37,225 bases of DNA from positions 1-37,225 of the forward strand of contig LNQR01000027.1 in the NCBI GenBank assembly GCA_001541255.1, given 5' to 3'. A model generated the notes under the pieces. It did not search any database. It saw nothing but the letters and a program-made list of their open reading frames with translations, and was not told the DNA's origin. Below are positions 7,259 through 14,980 of the stretch, piece by piece. The position numbers and the translations under genes were made by a program. Source of the DNA: Candidatus Magnetominusculus xianensis. Its GTDB lineage: Bacteria; Nitrospirota; Thermodesulfovibrionia; Thermodesulfovibrionales; Magnetobacteriaceae. The number at the start of each line of letters is the position of its first letter. Positions within the stretch are counted from its first letter, which is position 1.

Positions 7259-8176
7259 ATGAGAAAACCTGCAACCCTGAAACGCCTGAGAAGGCTGAGT
7301 CAATTACTATTTACCTTGTTTTTCTTTTCGATGCCAATCTTTGATATCCTCAGATATGACGTAAACACAAGGGATTTATATTTATTTGGAAATGTCTGGA
7401 CATTGGATATTGACGGGGCAATAGGGATGGAACATGGGATGGCTGGTCATGTGGCATGGCATATACTGTTAAAGGCATTGCTGCCGTGGGTATTGGTGTT
7501 GAGCATATTTCCGCTTATGGGGTTGTTTACAGGCAGGTTGTTCTGCGGATGGTTATGTCCTGAGGGCGCACTGTTTGAATTGGCAGAGTTCTTCTCTTTA
7601 AAGATATTTGGCAGACGGCACTTCTTTAAAAGCTCTGCCAATGATCCTGTAAATGCGAAGGATATGCCTTTTTTATATGCCGTGATTGCACTGGTGTGTA
7701 TTGTAACAATTCCGGTACTGACGGCAGTTATGCTGACAGGTTTTTTCATAGCGCCTGCCGATATATGGCAGCAGTTGAGGACATTTAATATAGGCTTTGG
7801 TTTGAAAGCCGGAATAATCGGAGTTTGCATATATATGTTTATAACTTCGGTATTGGTGCGGCATGTGTTTTGCCGATACGTGTGTGCCGCTGGTCTTATG
7901 CAGATGTTATTTGGATGGTTTAGTCCATTTTCGTTAAAATTAAAATATGACCGCGTGAATTCCTCTAAATGCACGGATTGCCGCCAGTGTGAAAAGGTAT
8001 GTTTTATGGACATTAAGCCGCGCCTGCCAAGATATGACATAAGTTGTGTGAACTGCGGGGAATGTGTGGATGCCTGTAATAAAGAGCTGGGGTCCGGTCA
8101 TGGCCTTTTTAGTTTAAAGTTTGGTGTGGATAAATCCGGCACGAGACGCACATCTCCGCCAAGCCTAAATAATTGA
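7259..8176 (+). CDS. Membrane polyferredoxin of the NapH/CcoG/NosR-C-terminal type
   Basis: A 305-residue integral membrane iron-sulfur protein. It has about four or five transmembrane segments and two CxxxC motifs at membrane edges (C96/C100 in FCGWLCP and C205/C209 in FCRYVCA), as in NapH, NosR and CcoG relatives. Two soluble 4Fe-4S sites follow, each CX2CX2CX3C (C238-C241-C244-C248 and C263-C266-C269-C273). Such proteins move electrons from the quinol pool or help copper or haem centre assembly. Sitting behind norCB with its own FNR-like box, it may supply electrons to NO reduction or assist NorB assembly; that is inference. No Shine-Dalgarno precedes the ATG and an in-frame stop lies two codons upstream, so a leaderless start is likely. 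Confidence 0.8.
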   Translation: MRKPATLKRLRRLSQLLFTLFFFSMPIFDILRYDVNTRDLYLFGNVWTLDIDGAIGMEHGMAGHVAWHILLKALLPWVLVLSIFPLMGLFTGRLFCGWLCPEGALFELAEFFSLKIFGRRHFFKSSANDPVNAKDMPFLYAVIALVCIVTIPVLTAVMLTGFFIAPADIWQQLRTFNIGFGLKAGIIGVCIYMFITSVLVRHVFCRYVCAAGLMQMLFGWFSPFSLKLKYDRVNSSKCTDCRQCEKVCFMDIKPRLPRYDISCVNCGECVDACNKELGSGHGLFSLKFGVDKSGTRRTSPPSLNN

Positions 8177-8201
8177 ATACCATTAAACACGGAGGGGGGT
8201 A

Positions 8202-9914
8202 TCACTGGCTCATACGAATCCGCAGTTCTACTGGGTTTTTCAGTGTTTTTAATGCCCTGATATATTCTATAAAGACCTCAGAGTCTATGAATCCGGTATC
8301 GACGGCAGAGCTTGCCGCCTTTAAAGGAGAAACAGCCTCAGTCCCCTGTGAGGGCATAAAACCGTCACCCCCTTTTGCTATGTATTCGCTTACGGCTATC
8401 TTATAAAAGGTATTCATTCTAACTGGTACGTATGTCTGTTTGATCTTTATTTCCATGTCTTTTACTCGCTGTCCCTTTGGTTTTGACAAGTCCAGCGTAA
8501 ATCCAAGACCGGAGGCATATAGAAATGGCGGTTTTTTATCTTTGCTTATCTGAAACTCTATGGTTGACTCTATGGCGTCTTTTATCTGAGAACCTTTGAG
8601 CTTAAGGACATATATCGTATTATTAAATGGCATGAGGGAGTATGCGTCGGCGATTGAGATATTACCCTTTGGCAGGTCAATCCGCACACCACCGGCGTTC
8701 ATAATGGCGATAACTGCCCCTGATGCGGCTGTCTTTTGCAGTATACTGTCAGTAATAATCGGCCCTGGGCCATGGTTATTTGCGCGCTTGAGGGGTTCTT
8801 CGGCATAGGCAATCGTCTCGCTCATGAAGCCTTTAATTGGAGCTGTATAGTTGTCGAGTTTTTGTGCTGCAACGGGGTCTTCTTTAACTAACTGAAACCG
8901 TGGGTTTGAAGTAATCCCAGTTCTATCCGATTCATAAAACTCTGTTGTCTCCGGTGTATTAACCGGAGTGTCAGGAAGGATAACTGTCTGCCCCCCGCGA
9001 TAAGAGATAATCCTGCCATCTGCGTCAAAGTCTATATCGGTAAGGCCAAGAATCTTCCCAAACTCCCATGCTGTGACGACCAGTACGGTAGTGTTATCTG
9101 CGGCGCATACCTCTGTAGGGTATGGTCCAGCAGGGTGAAGACCAACCTGACTCAGTGCGTTATCCCCCAGGAGCGTATGGGAGTGCCCGCCAACAATAAC
9201 ATCCACACCCGATAGTGTGCGGGCAAGGACGAGGTCATTGTCATAGCCGATGTGCGAGAGTATAACTATGATGTTTACACCCTGAGTGGTGAGCGCTGAG
9301 ACGGCAGTCTGGGCAGATTTTATAATATCATTGAACTTAACCGACTTACCGGGCTTGGAGATATATGGCGTCTCAGTTGTGGTAAGACCGGCAATGCCTA
9401 TCTTACGACCGTTTTTTTCTATAATCGTATAGGGTTTTATCAGACCGTAAAGCTGGGATTCTGTGGATATTTCAAGGTTTGCAGATACGACGGGGAAGGC
9501 CGCTTTTTTGATAAATTCGGCAAGAACTGAAGGCCCCTTGTCAAATTCGTGATTCCCTGTGGTCATAGCGTCAAGGTGCATTGGGTTAAGGAAATCCACA
9601 TCGGCAAGTCCCTGGTATTTTGAGAAATATACTGTTCCCGTAAACACATCCCCAGCATGAAGAAAAAGTAGGTTAGACCGAGATTCTCTGAGGGCGGTCA
9701 TGGCGCTGGTAATCCAGGGAAACCCTCCAGCACGCACAACAAAAGGACTTGAGTTATATGTCAGGGATATGCTGGACGGCTCAAGATGACTATGTGTGTC
9801 ATTGATATGCGCTATGGAAATGGTGTATGTATCATCGGCAATACCAAATGTCAAAAATCCAAACAATACAGCGGCTATGATAACAATACGCATCCCTTTA
9901 AATGCCGTGTCCAC
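8202..9914 (-). CDS. Secreted 5'-nucleotidase / UshA-like metallophosphatase
   Basis: A 570-residue periplasmic or surface phosphohydrolase that probably removes phosphate from nucleotides (or UDP-sugars). It has a signal peptide (about residues 8-27), then a calcineurin-type dimetal domain with the expected motif series: HINDTHSHLE, GDVFTG, GNHEFD, SHIGYD and GGHSHT. The C-terminal 5'-nucleotidase domain that binds the base follows (NAGGVRIDLPKG and YSLMPFNNTIY regions). The start is GTG at 9914 with GGAGGG five bases upstream; an in-frame ATG seven codons later is the alternative. It stands alone, convergent with the polyferredoxin gene and 25 bases from it. Substrate range cannot be read from sequence. 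Confidence 0.88.
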   Translation of the reverse strand: MDTAFKGMRIVIIAAVLFGFLTFGIADDTYTISIAHINDTHSHLEPSSISLTYNSSPFVVRAGGFPWITSAMTALRESRSNLLFLHAGDVFTGTVYFSKYQGLADVDFLNPMHLDAMTTGNHEFDKGPSVLAEFIKKAAFPVVSANLEISTESQLYGLIKPYTIIEKNGRKIGIAGLTTTETPYISKPGKSVKFNDIIKSAQTAVSALTTQGVNIIVILSHIGYDNDLVLARTLSGVDVIVGGHSHTLLGDNALSQVGLHPAGPYPTEVCAADNTTVLVVTAWEFGKILGLTDIDFDADGRIISYRGGQTVILPDTPVNTPETTEFYESDRTGITSNPRFQLVKEDPVAAQKLDNYTAPIKGFMSETIAYAEEPLKRANNHGPGPIITDSILQKTAASGAVIAIMNAGGVRIDLPKGNISIADAYSLMPFNNTIYVLKLKGSQIKDAIESTIEFQISKDKKPPFLYASGLGFTLDLSKPKGQRVKDMEIKIKQTYVPVRMNTFYKIAVSEYIAKGGDGFMPSQGTEAVSPLKAASSAVDTGFIDSEVFIEYIRALKTLKNPVELRIRMSQ

Positions 9915-10029
9915 ACCCGCCCTCCTTAATCTGTAGTCTGTTGATTAATATATATAATTGCGTACCAGTTCGTTCATGGTTTTCTCAAGTATGGTATCTT
10001 CAGATTTTTCCCCTTCTCTAAGATATTTC

Positions 10030-10371
10030 TTATTTAGCATTGTCAAGGAGTGACCTGCATGTTGTCTCCAACATACCGAGCTTGGTTTGAACAATATCCC
10101 AAACGATTGGAAAGGAAACCCCGAAATATTCATGAGTAAGAATGTTACGAATGCCAACGATTTTGCGCCATTGTATTTCGGGAGCGGCCAGAAGGCATGA
10201 CTTAGGTAATCGCCCTGCTGCTTCACCGATGATTTCAAGGTTTCGTACTACAGCATCCTGAGTTTTCGTGTCACTAATGAAATTCTCGTAATCCCTTCCT
10301 CTTGTATACTGTTTAATCCGGCTTATTGCTTCAAGGATATCTTCTAAATATAAACGATAGTCCCTATACAT
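10030..10371 (-). CDS. hepT: HepT-like HEPN (DUF86) ribonuclease toxin
   Basis: The HEPN half of a MntA-HepT type toxin-antitoxin pair. From the ATG at 10371 the product is 113 residues, all helical in style. It carries the catalytic and modification signature R-X4-H-X-Y (R75, H80, Y82 in RNILTHEY). In the characterised HepT toxins Arg and His form the RNase site, and the Tyr is poly-AMPylated by MntA to silence it. The start was chosen because ATGTATAG overlaps the mntA stop by eight bases; a TTG six codons earlier is the other option. It is the last gene of the uppS-cdsA-dxr-rseP-ybgC operon. Function is inferred from the family. Confidence 0.85.
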   Translation of the reverse strand: MYRDYRLYLEDILEAISRIKQYTRGRDYENFISDTKTQDAVVRNLEIIGEAAGRLPKSCLLAAPEIQWRKIVGIRNILTHEYFGVSFPIVWDIVQTKLGMLETTCRSLLDNAK

Positions 10372-10690
10372 AAATGGTTTCACGCTCAATAACTGGCTTG
10401 ATTCGTGGTTTGACTGTATCAGCCATCACCAGATCAACAGGTCGTCCAAGAAACTCTTCAAGGCGGAACTTCAGTTCCATGTAATTATCAAATGTAGGTC
10501 TTTCAAGCACAACGATGACATCTATATCGCTGTCAGGGTGCTGAGTGCCTCTGACATATGAGCCGAATATGCCTATACGCCCAACCGTGAAGCGCTCATG
10601 CAACTCTCTGCGTATTGAGGAAAGTTTTGATAATAGCTCGTTTTTCGTAGTGTAAGGGATATTAAATTGACCAGAACTTGGGTATTCCAT
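10364..10690 (-). CDS. mntA: MntA-like minimal nucleotidyltransferase antitoxin
   Basis: A 108-residue minimal nucleotidyltransferase. It has the exact GS-X10-D-X-D active-site motif (G43, S44, D55, D57), and the later LVMAD segment suits a third acidic residue. In MntA-HepT systems this enzyme adds AMP units to the HEPN partner and neutralises it. The start at 10690 is preferred because AAGGAG lies about five bases before it. An in-frame ATG at 10738, which overlaps the ybgC stop as TAATG, would give 124 residues. hepT follows with an eight-base overlap, the usual gene order. Confidence 0.85.
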   Translation of the reverse strand: MEYPSSGQFNIPYTTKNELLSKLSSIRRELHERFTVGRIGIFGSYVRGTQHPDSDIDVIVVLERPTFDNYMELKFRLEEFLGRPVDLVMADTVKPRIKPVIERETIYV

Positions 10691-10737
10691 TGAGTCTCCT
10701 TCTTTGACTGTAACAGACTTCCTGCCTTCACCTTTCA

Positions 10738-11142
10738 TTAGGTTTTCAACGCCTCAATCAGGTCTTTGGACATTTTTCTTGGCTTAAATTCTGTTTCGTT
10801 TGGCCGTGCCCCGACTGTTGCCAGCCTTACTTTTGCGGTAGAGAGCGGTGTGCCGTTGAGGTATAGTTTATGCGCAAAGGTTATCGAGGCGAACGTTATC
10901 TCTTCTATTTCCGTATAGATGTTTATCGTGTCAGCGTATCTGGCCGGTTTGTGATACCTGATATCTACGCTTACGACGACGAAATATATCCCCTCGTTCA
11001 TCAGGTCAAGGATTTTTATCCCCCGTTTTTCAAGGAAATCAGTCCTCGCCCTCTCCAAAAACCCCAGGTACTTGCCGTAGTAAACCACACCGCCACAGTC
11101 AGTGTCCTCGTAGTATATTCTTATGTCAATTATGTCGGGCAT
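10738..11142 (-). CDS. ybgC: YbgC/FadM-like acyl-CoA thioesterase
   Basis: A 134-residue single hotdog-fold thioesterase. It has the family signature near the start (YYEDTDCGGVVYYGKYLGFLE), including D15, the position of the catalytic Asp, and ends at the usual length. Family members hydrolyse acyl-CoA or acyl-ACP and are often linked to Tol-Pal or phospholipid metabolism. Here it lies 16 bases after rseP in an envelope and isoprenoid operon and is followed directly by the mntA-hepT pair. The substrate is not predictable. Confidence 0.85.
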   Translation of the reverse strand: MPDIIDIRIYYEDTDCGGVVYYGKYLGFLERARTDFLEKRGIKILDLMNEGIYFVVVSVDIRYHKPARYADTINIYTEIEEITFASITFAHKLYLNGTPLSTAKVRLATVGARPNETEFKPRKMSKDLIEALKT

Positions 11143-11158
11143 CTTCGATGAAAAATTG

Positions 11159-12241
11159 TTATGGCAGTTTTTCTCCCGTAAAAATGCGTACTACATCGTT
11201 ATACATCGCAAAGGCCATCAGCATAAGCAGCAGCGCCAGCCCTATTTTTTGAGATATAGCAATGGCCTGCTCACTCAACGGCTTCTTCCTAAGCGCCTCG
11301 ATAGCCAGATAGACCATGTGCCCGCCGTCCAGTATTGGTATCGGAAACAGGTTAAACACGCCCAGGTTTATGCTGATTACGGCCATGAACATTATAAAGC
11401 TCAGAAAGCCGCCAGATGACTGCTTGGCCGCCATCTGAAATATCATAATAGGGCCGCCTATTGTGTTTGCCGGAATGACGCTCTGGAAGAGTTTCACAAT
11501 AGAAAGCAGCAACAGCACGATTACTTCCCATGTCTTTACAAATCCCATGACTATGGAGTCAAAGACGCCATAAGCTACCTTGTTGGAGTCTCCGCTTGGG
11601 GATATGCCAATCAGCCCCATGCGCGTCTCCTCGCCGAAGATATTCTTTGACAGTTTTGACTCCGGCGTTATTGTGATGTTTCTGCTTGTACCGTCTGCCC
11701 CTTTGATTGTGAAATCGAGGGGTTTGCCGGGACTTTCGTGGATGATTTCTGTCATCTCTTCCCAGAATTTTATCTCAGTGGCGCCTATTCGCATTATCAC
11801 ATCGCCGGGTTTTAGGCCTGCGCGCATTGCCGGTGTGTCCTTTCCCACATCGCCGACTACTGAGAGATACCTCGGCACACCTGTAAGAAATATGAGGCTG
11901 AACAGCAGTACCGCAAAAAATATGTTGAACAACGACCCCGCCACAACCACTATAGCCCGCTTATAAATCGGCTGGGTAAAGAATGCCCTGTCCTTTTCCT
12001 CTATATCCTGGGCATCTGCAGAGCTTGCCATCTCATCACCGTGCATCTTCACATAGCCGCCAATCAAGAATGCCGACAGCACATACTCCGTGTCGCCGTA
12101 TTTCCTGCCTATTAACTTTGGTCCCATCCCCAGAGAAAACTTCGTTACCTTTATTCCCACTGCCTTTGCAAAAATAAAGTGCCCAAGCTCGTGGACAAAT
12201 ATCAATATCCCTAAAAGCAGTACCGCGTACACTATCGTCAT
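11159..12241 (-). CDS. rseP: Site-2 intramembrane zinc metalloprotease
   Basis: RseP cleaves single-pass membrane proteins inside the bilayer, classically anti-sigma factors and leftover signal peptides. The 360-residue protein has the zinc motif HELGH (H17, E18, H21) in the first membrane helix. A PDZ domain follows in the middle (about residues 120-200, RAGLKPGDVIMRIG), and the second active-site motif NLFPIPILDGG supplies the third zinc ligand D305. One PDZ domain rather than E. coli's two explains the shorter length. It directly abuts dxr (no intergenic base) in the conserved order uppS-cdsA-dxr-rseP. Confidence 0.95.
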   Translation of the reverse strand: MTIVYAVLLLGILIFVHELGHFIFAKAVGIKVTKFSLGMGPKLIGRKYGDTEYVLSAFLIGGYVKMHGDEMASSADAQDIEEKDRAFFTQPIYKRAIVVVAGSLFNIFFAVLLFSLIFLTGVPRYLSVVGDVGKDTPAMRAGLKPGDVIMRIGATEIKFWEEMTEIIHESPGKPLDFTIKGADGTSRNITITPESKLSKNIFGEETRMGLIGISPSGDSNKVAYGVFDSIVMGFVKTWEVIVLLLLSIVKLFQSVIPANTIGGPIMIFQMAAKQSSGGFLSFIMFMAVISINLGVFNLFPIPILDGGHMVYLAIEALRKKPLSEQAIAISQKIGLALLLMLMAFAMYNDVVRIFTGEKLP

Positions 12242-13462
12242 CTAATTACCCCCGCCATATTTTTCTTTCACAATTTCTCTTACAGCGTGCCTTGCCCATC
12301 TATCAGCCTCAAAAACTGCGTCAAGTTTGGCCTCAGTTGCGTTGTGTCTCATCATCACCTCTTCTATAATAACAGGTATCTGCGTAAAATTAATAATACC
12401 GTTTAAGAACAACCAGACCAGCTCTTCGTTTGCTGCGTTCAGGGCCGCTGGCATTGTGCCTCCTGCCTTTAGTGCCTCATATGCAAGGGGCAGGCACGGG
12501 AATGCCCCGGTGTCTGGCTTATGAAACGTTAAAGCAGAGATTTCCTCAAGGCGCAGCCCCTGTATTACGTTTTCCATCCTGTCTGGATATGCCATAGCGT
12601 AGGCTATTGGCCCTTTCATATCAGGGACAGAAAACTGCCCAAGCAAAGTGCCGTCAACCAGCTCCACAAGTGAGTGTACTATGCTTTGCGGATGAACTAA
12701 CACGTCTATAGAGCCGGGCGCAAAGCCAAACAGATGGTGTGCCTCTATCACCTCAAGCCCCTTGTTCATCAGGGTTGCACTGTCCACTGTTATCTTATTT
12801 CCCATGCTCCAGTTGGGGTGCTTAAGGGCGTCGGCTGCCGTTACTGTTTTTAGTTCGTACTTGGTTCTGCCAAAAAACGGTCCTCCGGAGGCCGTCAGGA
12901 TAAGCCTCCTTATATGTGTTTGTGGGCGGCCATCCAGACACTGGAATATGGCGCTGTGTTCGCTGTCCACAGGAAGCATCTTTACATTATTATTTTTGAC
13001 CTCTTCCATTACAGCAGCACCGGCCATAACGAGGGTCTCTTTATTTGCCAGCCCTATGTCCTTGCCCGCTTTGATAGCGGCAAGGGTTGGTCTGAGGCCA
13101 GATGCCCCGACAATTGCAGATATGACAAAGTCAGAGTTTTCGTATGCCGCCGCCTCACAGACGCCCTCCTGTGAGCTGAGTACCTTAATTGCTTTCCCAT
13201 GTGTGCCGTTAATGCCATTAATACCGGTGTCTTTGACCCACTGTCTTAGTCCTATGGCGCTGTGTTCGTCTGCAACTGCCGCTATCTCTGGCCTGAACTC
13301 AAGGATTTGCTGCTTTAACAATTCTACACTCTTATTGGCGGCAAGGGAGACTATCTTGAATCTGCCGTCAGAGTTTCTGACAGCCTCAAGCGCACTCCGC
13401 CCTATCGAGCCTGTGCTTCCCAACAGTGTTATATTTTTCGTACTGTTACCGCCGTTATCCAT
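12242..13462 (-). CDS. dxr: 1-deoxy-D-xylulose 5-phosphate reductoisomerase
   Basis: Dxr makes 2-C-methyl-D-erythritol 4-phosphate with NADPH, the committed step of the non-mevalonate isoprenoid pathway. The 406-residue protein has the NADPH-binding LGSTGSIG near the N-terminus, the metal-binding VDSEHSA, and the substrate loop and helix HPNWSMGNKITVDSATLMNKGLE. Its ATG overlaps the cdsA stop by eight bases. It provides the isoprenoid units used by UppS in the same operon. Confidence 0.97.
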   Translation of the reverse strand: MDNGGNSTKNITLLGSTGSIGRSALEAVRNSDGRFKIVSLAANKSVELLKQQILEFRPEIAAVADEHSAIGLRQWVKDTGINGINGTHGKAIKVLSSQEGVCEAAAYENSDFVISAIVGASGLRPTLAAIKAGKDIGLANKETLVMAGAAVMEEVKNNNVKMLPVDSEHSAIFQCLDGRPQTHIRRLILTASGGPFFGRTKYELKTVTAADALKHPNWSMGNKITVDSATLMNKGLEVIEAHHLFGFAPGSIDVLVHPQSIVHSLVELVDGTLLGQFSVPDMKGPIAYAMAYPDRMENVIQGLRLEEISALTFHKPDTGAFPCLPLAYEALKAGGTMPAALNAANEELVWLFLNGIINFTQIPVIIEEVMMRHNATEAKLDAVFEADRWARHAVREIVKEKYGGGN

Positions 13463-14246
13463 TATGTTTGTTAATAAACAATATCAAGTAATACAGCACC
13501 GGGGCAGCGATAAGCATCCCGTCCACTTTGTCAAGCATCCCTCCGTGCCCGGGCAAAAAGCTCCCTGAGTCCTTGATGTTTCTTTCCCTTTTAAACATTG
13601 ACTCAATCAGGTCGCCTATGATACCAAGTATCCCCAACACTATGCCTATCCCTGCGGCTGTCATATAATCCATTCTGATTTTGAAGCCGAGCTTTAATAT
13701 TACCGCCGAGGCAGCCCCGCCTATGACCGCAGCAACAGCCCCTTCGACTGTTTTATTTGGGCTGATACTTTCGTAGAGTTTTCTTCGGCCTATAGCCTTA
13801 CCGATGTACAAGGCAGCACTGTCTGCCCCCCATATCACTAGCATTAAAAACATAATGATCTCCGGGCCGATTGCCCTGAGTTTGATAAAATAACTCAGAG
13901 ACACCGGTATGTAAAACAAACCAGTCAGAAAAGGGGCTATATCAAACAGGGCGTTGTCCGGCCCATTACGGTCAAACAGCCTAATCGTAGTGCATAACAT
14001 GAATGTCGCAGCAAACACATAGGCCGGTATCTCGTTAAACAGGTAAGTCATATAGAGGGGAATTAGTCCAACTGCGGAGAATGCGTGCCGGTACAGAGCC
14101 TTTACACCGTACATCAAGAGGAATTCCTCCATGCAAATAAACGCCGCAATGAACATCAGTATCAGGAAATAGTTGCCTGGCAGATACATTATGTACGCAT
14201 AGAGAAGCGGAAGCAGTATTGCCGCAACAATGAGCCTTTTTAACAT
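13455..14246 (-). CDS. cdsA: Phosphatidate cytidylyltransferase
   Basis: CdsA makes CDP-diacylglycerol from phosphatidate and CTP in the cytoplasmic membrane, feeding all phospholipid synthesis. The 263-residue protein has about seven or eight membrane helices and the C-terminal family signature from SMFKRERNIKDSG to HGGMLDKVDG. The usual D-R-x-D of that signature is D-K-V-D here, a conservative change. It lies four bases after uppS. Confidence 0.94.
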   Translation of the reverse strand: MLKRLIVAAILLPLLYAYIMYLPGNYFLILMFIAAFICMEEFLLMYGVKALYRHAFSAVGLIPLYMTYLFNEIPAYVFAATFMLCTTIRLFDRNGPDNALFDIAPFLTGLFYIPVSLSYFIKLRAIGPEIIMFLMLVIWGADSAALYIGKAIGRRKLYESISPNKTVEGAVAAVIGGAASAVILKLGFKIRMDYMTAAGIGIVLGILGIIGDLIESMFKRERNIKDSGSFLPGHGGMLDKVDGMLIAAPVLYYLILFINKHNG

Positions 14247-14250
14247 CTGA

Positions 14251-14964
14251 TTATGTTTCAGCCTTATCGGGAATCATACCAAAGCGCCGCTGCCTGAGCT
14301 TATAGTCTTCGATGGCATAGATGAATTCCTCTTTCGTAAAGTCCGGCCACAGCGTATCAGTGAAAAACAACTCGGCATACGCGGCCTGCCAGACAAGGAA
14401 ATTGCTGATTCTCTTTTCACCGCCGGTTCTGATTATCAAATCCACCGGTGTTACGCCTCCGGTGTCAAGGTTTTCCTCAAAGGATTCCTCGTTTACCTCG
14501 TCCATGTCGCCGCCTTTTTCGATGAACCGCTTTACTGCCCTGACTATCTCATCCCTGCCGCCGTAGCTGATTGCCATCATCAGGTTCATGCCGGTGTTAC
14601 TGCCGGTTATACGCTCTGCCTCTTCCACCAGATATTGTATGTTGTCTGGGAGTTTTTCCTTGTTGCCGATGACCTTAAAGACTAGCCCCTTGTTTAACAG
14701 GTCTTCGATCTCGGTTTTAAGATAAAAATCGAGCAAGTCCATCAATGTTATAACTTCGTCATGCGGCCTCTTCCAGTTTTCAATTGAAAAGGCATAGAGT
14801 GTGAGGGTTTTAATGCCTAAATCAGCGGCGGCTTCTATTATCTCCTTTGTCCGCCCTGCCCCTTTGCGGTGTCCTTCAACGCGCGGCATACCCCTCTGAT
14901 TTGCCCACCTGCCGTTACCGTCCATTATTATACCCACATGTTTGGGTATGGTATGGTCTGTCAA
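14251..14964 (-). CDS. uppS: Undecaprenyl diphosphate synthase (cis-prenyltransferase)
   Basis: UppS elongates farnesyl diphosphate to the C55 carrier lipid used for peptidoglycan and O-antigen. The 237-residue protein has the usual length, the catalytic Asp15 in IIMDGNGRWA, the SIENWKRP block and the C-terminal RTGGEKRISNFL and WQAAYAEL motifs. The start is TTG at 14964 with GGAGG five bases upstream. A 16-base gap follows the beta-propeller gene. Confidence 0.96.
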   Translation of the reverse strand: MTDHTIPKHVGIIMDGNGRWANQRGMPRVEGHRKGAGRTKEIIEAAADLGIKTLTLYAFSIENWKRPHDEVITLMDLLDFYLKTEIEDLLNKGLVFKVIGNKEKLPDNIQYLVEEAERITGSNTGMNLMMAISYGGRDEIVRAVKRFIEKGGDMDEVNEESFEENLDTGGVTPVDLIIRTGGEKRISNFLVWQAAYAELFFTDTLWPDFTKEEFIYAIEDYKLRQRRFGMIPDKAET

Positions 14965-14980
14965 TTAAACCTCCAGCTCC

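Noticed and set aside
9945..10238. A 97-codon minus-strand ORF overlapping hepT
   Set aside because: It lies in another frame over the well-supported hepT gene and shows no family motif.
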